NCBI GenBank assembly: GCA_020341875.1
Contig: CP070839.1
Location: 62,822-70,360, forward strand
Length of the DNA stretch: 7,539 nucleotides
DNA from: Candidatus Zixiibacteriota bacterium
GTDB taxonomy: Bacteria > Zixibacteria > MSB-5A5 > SM1-73
Reading direction: 5' to 3'
Under the pieces are notes generated by a model that was given only the letters and a program-made list of their open reading frames with translations, had not been told where the DNA came from and did no database searches. Of this stretch, positions 4,750 to 7,539 are shown in pieces. How positions within the stretch are numbered: the stretch's first letter is position 1; each line of letters opens with the position of its first letter. The position numbers and the translations under genes were made by a program.

Positions 4750-6258
4750 ATGAAGAAAGTTCTTTTGATGTTCGTCGGACTGGCCTGGGTAGCGCTGCTT
4801 TTCTCTGGCCAGGTCTGGGCCGAGTGCTACGACGACCCCAACGATAACGGAATACGTGACACCCTGCACATAGAGATCTATCCTGAAGACCAGCAAATCT
4901 GGCCTCCGCCTGAATTCGTTCGTTTCTCCTTTTTGGTGACCCATGACATCGTCGATCCCTATGTAGATTCGATAGCAGGGTTTGTCCTTCCCTTCTGTTT
5001 CACCTCCAGTAATCCCGCCGCTCACTGCACCCTGGATCCGGCCAACAACACCACTGACCTGTATCCCCGGCCGGACCTTAACCAGAGTATCTTTCGTCAC
5101 CTGCCCAGCATGGAGGACCCGCAGGTGCGCAACTGGATGATGGATCTATCCGCACAGGGGACAGGTTTGGATTGGGATACCAGGATTCTGGATATGAGTC
5201 AGGGGAACAATATGTGGTTTCACTTGATAGCCACTGGCACGGAGGATCAGAGGTTTCCTGATGGCAACAGAATTCTCCTGGCTACCTTCACCTTCAGCCT
5301 GCAAGACAGCACCACGATTTGCATCGATAGTTGTTTCCTGCCCTGCGCTTGCCGTTACGCTTTTTCCCGATCAGATGCAGTCACCTATCTTCCCTGTCAC
5401 TACCCAACGTGTGAGGTGATCGCCGGCGGCCCGGAGACCTGGATCGAGTGCCCGCCTCCTGAGGCCCGAAGTGCTAACGGGACCTATCAATCGGGCAGCT
5501 TTGTGGCTGGCTGTGACGGCGGCGTGGTGACCGGCGTGGAGCTATACGGCGATCCTCCTCCCGGCATAAGCGACGTTCAGGCATTTTTCACGTCTCCCCT
5601 TGGCCAGCCGTACGTGCTCGGATATCTGACCTACACGGTTTCGGACCACTGCCTGGCGGGCGCGGACATTCGGCTTTGCGTATTCAACGATTTTCATAAC
5701 GGCCCGGCAGGCGACTGCTACTTTCAGGTGGCATTCGGCAACAATCCTCCGGCTATCAATCTGCCCGATACCTGGCGTGCTTTGTCCGGGTACACCATGA
5801 CACTGCACGTCCCTGCTAGTGACGTCGACGGTGACGCAGTCGACGTGGCCACGCTGGATGGATTCTGGTACGAGCCGGATTCCCTGCAACCACCTATCAA
5901 TTCTCCCTCTTTCGACGGTGGGAATCCAGCTCTTTTGACTTGGGTGCCTGACCAATCGGAGACCGGGAACTGGATCTGTTCCTTTACCGCCGCAGATGCC
6001 TGCGGCGCCGAGGATACGCGTCAACTGACCATTCAGGTAGGCGCTCCGTTCTGTGGGGATTGTACCGGTGAGGGTGATATTAATCTGGGGGACGTAGTTT
6101 GTCTTATAAGTTATCTTTACAGGCAAGGACCTCCCCCGGATCCACTCTGCATGGGTGATGCCAACGGCGATGGTTCCAGGGACGTGGGTGACGTGGTTTT
6201 GCTGATAAATTATCTGTTCAGGAGTAGTTTTGCACCCTGCTTCGATTGTTGTCCTTAG
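4750..6258 (+). CDS. Secreted cohesin-like / Ig-like / dockerin protein with divergent middle domain (gene 4)
   Basis: Predicted 502-residue exported protein; function unknown. The signal peptide is residues 1-24, ending QVWA. The mature start contains DPNDNGIRDTLH. The cohesin-like domain spans about 38-222 with SIFRH (113-117), WDTRILD (142-148), DQRFPDGNR (166-174) and FSRSDAVTY (205-213). The middle domain (about 232-330) is the odd part: it has extra cysteines and glycines (FVAGCDGGVV, YTVSDHCLAG, GDCYFQV) and little similarity to genes 2 and 3 beyond the SDHC region. The Ig-like domain is about 331-430 (NPPAI, SDVDGD, SFDGG, LLTWVPD). The dockerin is 435-502, with loops D437/T439/E441/N445/D448 and D470/N472/D474/D478/D481, ending APCFDCCP. 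From about residue 370 to the end it almost equals gene 3, so the 3' end looks homogenised. It lies 73 nt after gene 3 and 70 nt before gene 5. Confidence 0.85.
   Translation: MKKVLLMFVGLAWVALLFSGQVWAECYDDPNDNGIRDTLHIEIYPEDQQIWPPPEFVRFSFLVTHDIVDPYVDSIAGFVLPFCFTSSNPAAHCTLDPANNTTDLYPRPDLNQSIFRHLPSMEDPQVRNWMMDLSAQGTGLDWDTRILDMSQGNNMWFHLIATGTEDQRFPDGNRILLATFTFSLQDSTTICIDSCFLPCACRYAFSRSDAVTYLPCHYPTCEVIAGGPETWIECPPPEARSANGTYQSGSFVAGCDGGVVTGVELYGDPPPGISDVQAFFTSPLGQPYVLGYLTYTVSDHCLAGADIRLCVFNDFHNGPAGDCYFQVAFGNNPPAINLPDTWRALSGYTMTLHVPASDVDGDAVDVATLDGFWYEPDSLQPPINSPSFDGGNPALLTWVPDQSETGNWICSFTAADACGAEDTRQLTIQVGAPFCGDCTGEGDINLGDVVCLISYLYRQGPPPDPLCMGDANGDGSRDVGDVVLLINYLFRSSFAPCFDCCP
5903..6258 (+). repeat. 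3'-end repeat, copy in gene 4
   Basis: Partner of 4321-4676 in gene 3, aligned at a constant offset of 1582 bp with no gaps. Similarity ends abruptly at the stop codon: the following intergenic sequences differ apart from a short AGCGAGAA motif 22-23 nt downstream of each stop. Confidence 0.9.
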
Positions 6259-6317
6259 TGGTTACGGATGCTTGCCAAGAGAGCGAGAAATATATGGTTA
6301 CACAATCAATTCAACGC

Positions 6318-6323
6318 GGAGGT
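6318..6323 (+). promoter_or_regulatory. Ribosome binding site of gene 5
   Basis: GGAGGT lies 5 nt before ATG 6329 and supports that start, which also begins a clear signal peptide. Confidence 0.8.
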
Positions 6324-6328
6324 TAAGA

Positions 6329-7539
6329 ATGAGACGTAATCTGCTTGTTCTAACCTGGCTGGTTGTGGGGGCGCTGTTTTTGGCTGGCCAGAGCTGGGGG
6401 GTATGCCCGGAGGAGCCGAATGATAACGGTGCGTGCGACACTTTGCATGTGGACATCTGGCCGGGAGACGAGGAAGCCTGGCCACCATGGCCCAATTTCG
6501 CCCGCTTTCCTATTAGGGTGACTAGCGACATTCCCGACCCGGTCATAGACTCCATCGCTGGTTTCATCATTCCGCTCTGCTACATCCACAGCAACCCCAG
6601 CAAGTACTGTAGCCTGAGCAGCTATTGGAATAACACCAACGTGCTTCCTTCCGGCGGTCTTGACCACAGCATCTTCCGGCACTTACCCGATATGGCCACT
6701 GCGGAGGATAGCAACTGGATGATGCTGTTTTCTCAGTCCCCGTATATCCCCTGGGACACCAGAATCCTGGACCTGGACGGAACCTCTCATTTCTGGCTAT
6801 CTTTGGTTCCGACCGGCGCGCAAAACCAGAGATTTCCGGGAGGAAGCCGGGTTCTCACGGCGACCATGACCTTCAAGCTGGAGGACACCGCAACCGTATG
6901 CATCGAAGACTGCGTCTGGCCTCCCATGACGTATCTCACCTTCTCCCGATCGGACGCAGTGAGTTATCGTCCCAGGCACCTAATGCCGGTCTGCCAATAT
7001 GTGGGATACCCAGAGTGGCCACCACCGGTCTGGTTCAGCACGTGCCCCGTAGACGAATACCGCAACAGCAACCAGACATTTAGCACCGCAGAATTCCTGG
7101 TAGAGTCGTCACACGGGGAGATCGTCCAGGTCAGTCCTCAGTTTGCGGGCACCGGAATCGCGGATGTGGGCATCGATTACAGTTCCTCTCCTCCCAGTTC
7201 GGTTGTTACAGGGAGGATTCAGTACACGGTCCAGGATCACTGCCAAGATGGTGGCACCTTCACCATGACCGCTTGGGACGATATGGGGCTGACGGGTGAG
7301 TGCGAGTTGGACGTGGTGCTTTCCAACAGTCCCCCTGAGTTCAGCCTGTTTGACAACTGGCGTGCCCTGGCCGGTTATACCATGGGACTGAGGGTATCGG
7401 CAACTGACCCGGATGGTGATGCGGTGACCGGAATCGAGTTGGACGGATTCTGGTACGAACCGGATTCTCTGCAGCCGCCTGTCAATCCACCCTCTTTTGA
7501 CGGTGGGAATCCCGGGCTATTCAGCTGGGCGCCGACGGA
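6329..7539 (+). CDS. Secreted cohesin-like / Ig-like protein, 3' end cut by window (gene 5)
   Basis: Open for 403 codons from ATG 6329 to the window edge with no stop. It is the fourth paralog of the array; function unknown. The signal peptide is residues 1-24 (MRRNLLVLTW..., ending QSWG). The mature start has EPNDNGACDTLH. The cohesin-like domain is about 38-222 with SIFRH (114-118), WDTRILD (142-148), QRFPGGSRVL (167-176) and FSRSDAVSY (205-213). Here the stretch after SIFRH is changed: the DPQxRN of the other copies is replaced by TAEDSN. The middle domain (about 236-332) has its own sequence but keeps the DHC and DDMG landmarks. The Ig-like domain begins at about 333 (SPPEF, ATDPDGD, SFDGG, LFSWAPT). 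By comparison with its paralogs about 100 residues are missing, expected to hold the rest of the Ig domain and a dockerin; that part is not visible here. Confidence 0.85.
   Translation, partial: MRRNLLVLTWLVVGALFLAGQSWGVCPEEPNDNGACDTLHVDIWPGDEEAWPPWPNFARFPIRVTSDIPDPVIDSIAGFIIPLCYIHSNPSKYCSLSSYWNNTNVLPSGGLDHSIFRHLPDMATAEDSNWMMLFSQSPYIPWDTRILDLDGTSHFWLSLVPTGAQNQRFPGGSRVLTATMTFKLEDTATVCIEDCVWPPMTYLTFSRSDAVSYRPRHLMPVCQYVGYPEWPPPVWFSTCPVDEYRNSNQTFSTAEFLVESSHGEIVQVSPQFAGTGIADVGIDYSSSPPSSVVTGRIQYTVQDHCQDGGTFTMTAWDDMGLTGECELDVVLSNSPPEFSLFDNWRALAGYTMGLRVSATDPDGDAVTGIELDGFWYEPDSLQPPVNPPSFDGGNPGLFSWAPT

Larger units (their letters stand above)
1613..7539 (+). repeat. Tandem array of four paralogous genes
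   Basis: Genes 2, 3, 4 and 5 are head-to-tail copies of one roughly 1.5 kb unit with 70-73 nt gaps. The repeat period is about 1558-1582 bp. Shared features run through the whole unit: signal peptide, NDNG start, SIFRH, WDTRILD, FSRSDAV, the Ig-like segment and, in the complete copies, the dockerin with a CCP terminus. The array continues past the window edge, because gene 5 is cut. Confidence 0.9.

Noticed and set aside
6272..6298. Possible promoter before gene 5 (TTGCCA and TATGGT)
   Set aside because: Both boxes are weak and the spacing of 15 nt is short; nothing sets it above background.

Overview
This window is bacterial DNA with Shine-Dalgarno sites, Sec signal peptides and a moderately high GC content. 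All recognisable genes lie on the + strand. It carries five genes for secreted proteins that end, or are expected to end, in a type I dockerin (paired calcium-binding EF-hand-like loops of the form GDxNxDGxxxVGDVVxLINYLF). Several copies of this dockerin style in one locus, joined to cohesin-like and Ig-like beta-sandwich modules, remind me of uncultured candidate phyla such as Zixibacteria and relatives. That assignment is inference from protein style; no taxonomic marker gene is present.

Layout: positions 1-325 hold no confident gene but contain a good sigma70-type promoter (92-119). Gene 1 (326-1255) is a shorter, divergent secreted protein with a cohesin-like domain and a C-terminal dockerin. 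A 357-nt gap (1256-1612) follows. It holds a possible folded RNA (1303-1389) and a near-consensus promoter (1452-1480). Genes 2 (1613-3118), 3 (3192-4676), 4 (4750-6258) and 5 (6329 to the window end, cut off) then form a head-to-tail array of paralogs with 70-73 nt between genes, each with a strong GGAGG-type ribosome binding site. They are probably one operon driven from 1452-1480.

Genes 2-4 share one architecture of about 500 residues: signal peptide; an N-terminal cohesin-like domain starting with an NDNG motif and carrying the family signatures SIFRH, WDTRILD, QRFP and FSRSDAV; a variable middle beta-sandwich; a putative Ig domain (He_PIG-like: PPEF..., DPDGD, SFDGG, FSW.P); and a dockerin ending in a cysteine-rich tail (APCFxCCP). 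Gene 5 matches this plan up to where the window ends inside the Ig domain. Pairwise DNA similarity is patchy: genes 2 and 3 nearly match in the middle domain, genes 3 and 4 in the last 356 bp, and gene 5 resembles gene 2 rather than its neighbour gene 4 at the end of the window. This mosaic points to recombination or gene conversion within the array.

No enzyme, transporter, regulator, RNA gene, CRISPR array or mobile element was recognised. The biological role is unknown. A cell-surface or extracellular assembly built from cohesin-like and dockerin modules is a reasonable hypothesis, but only a hypothesis.
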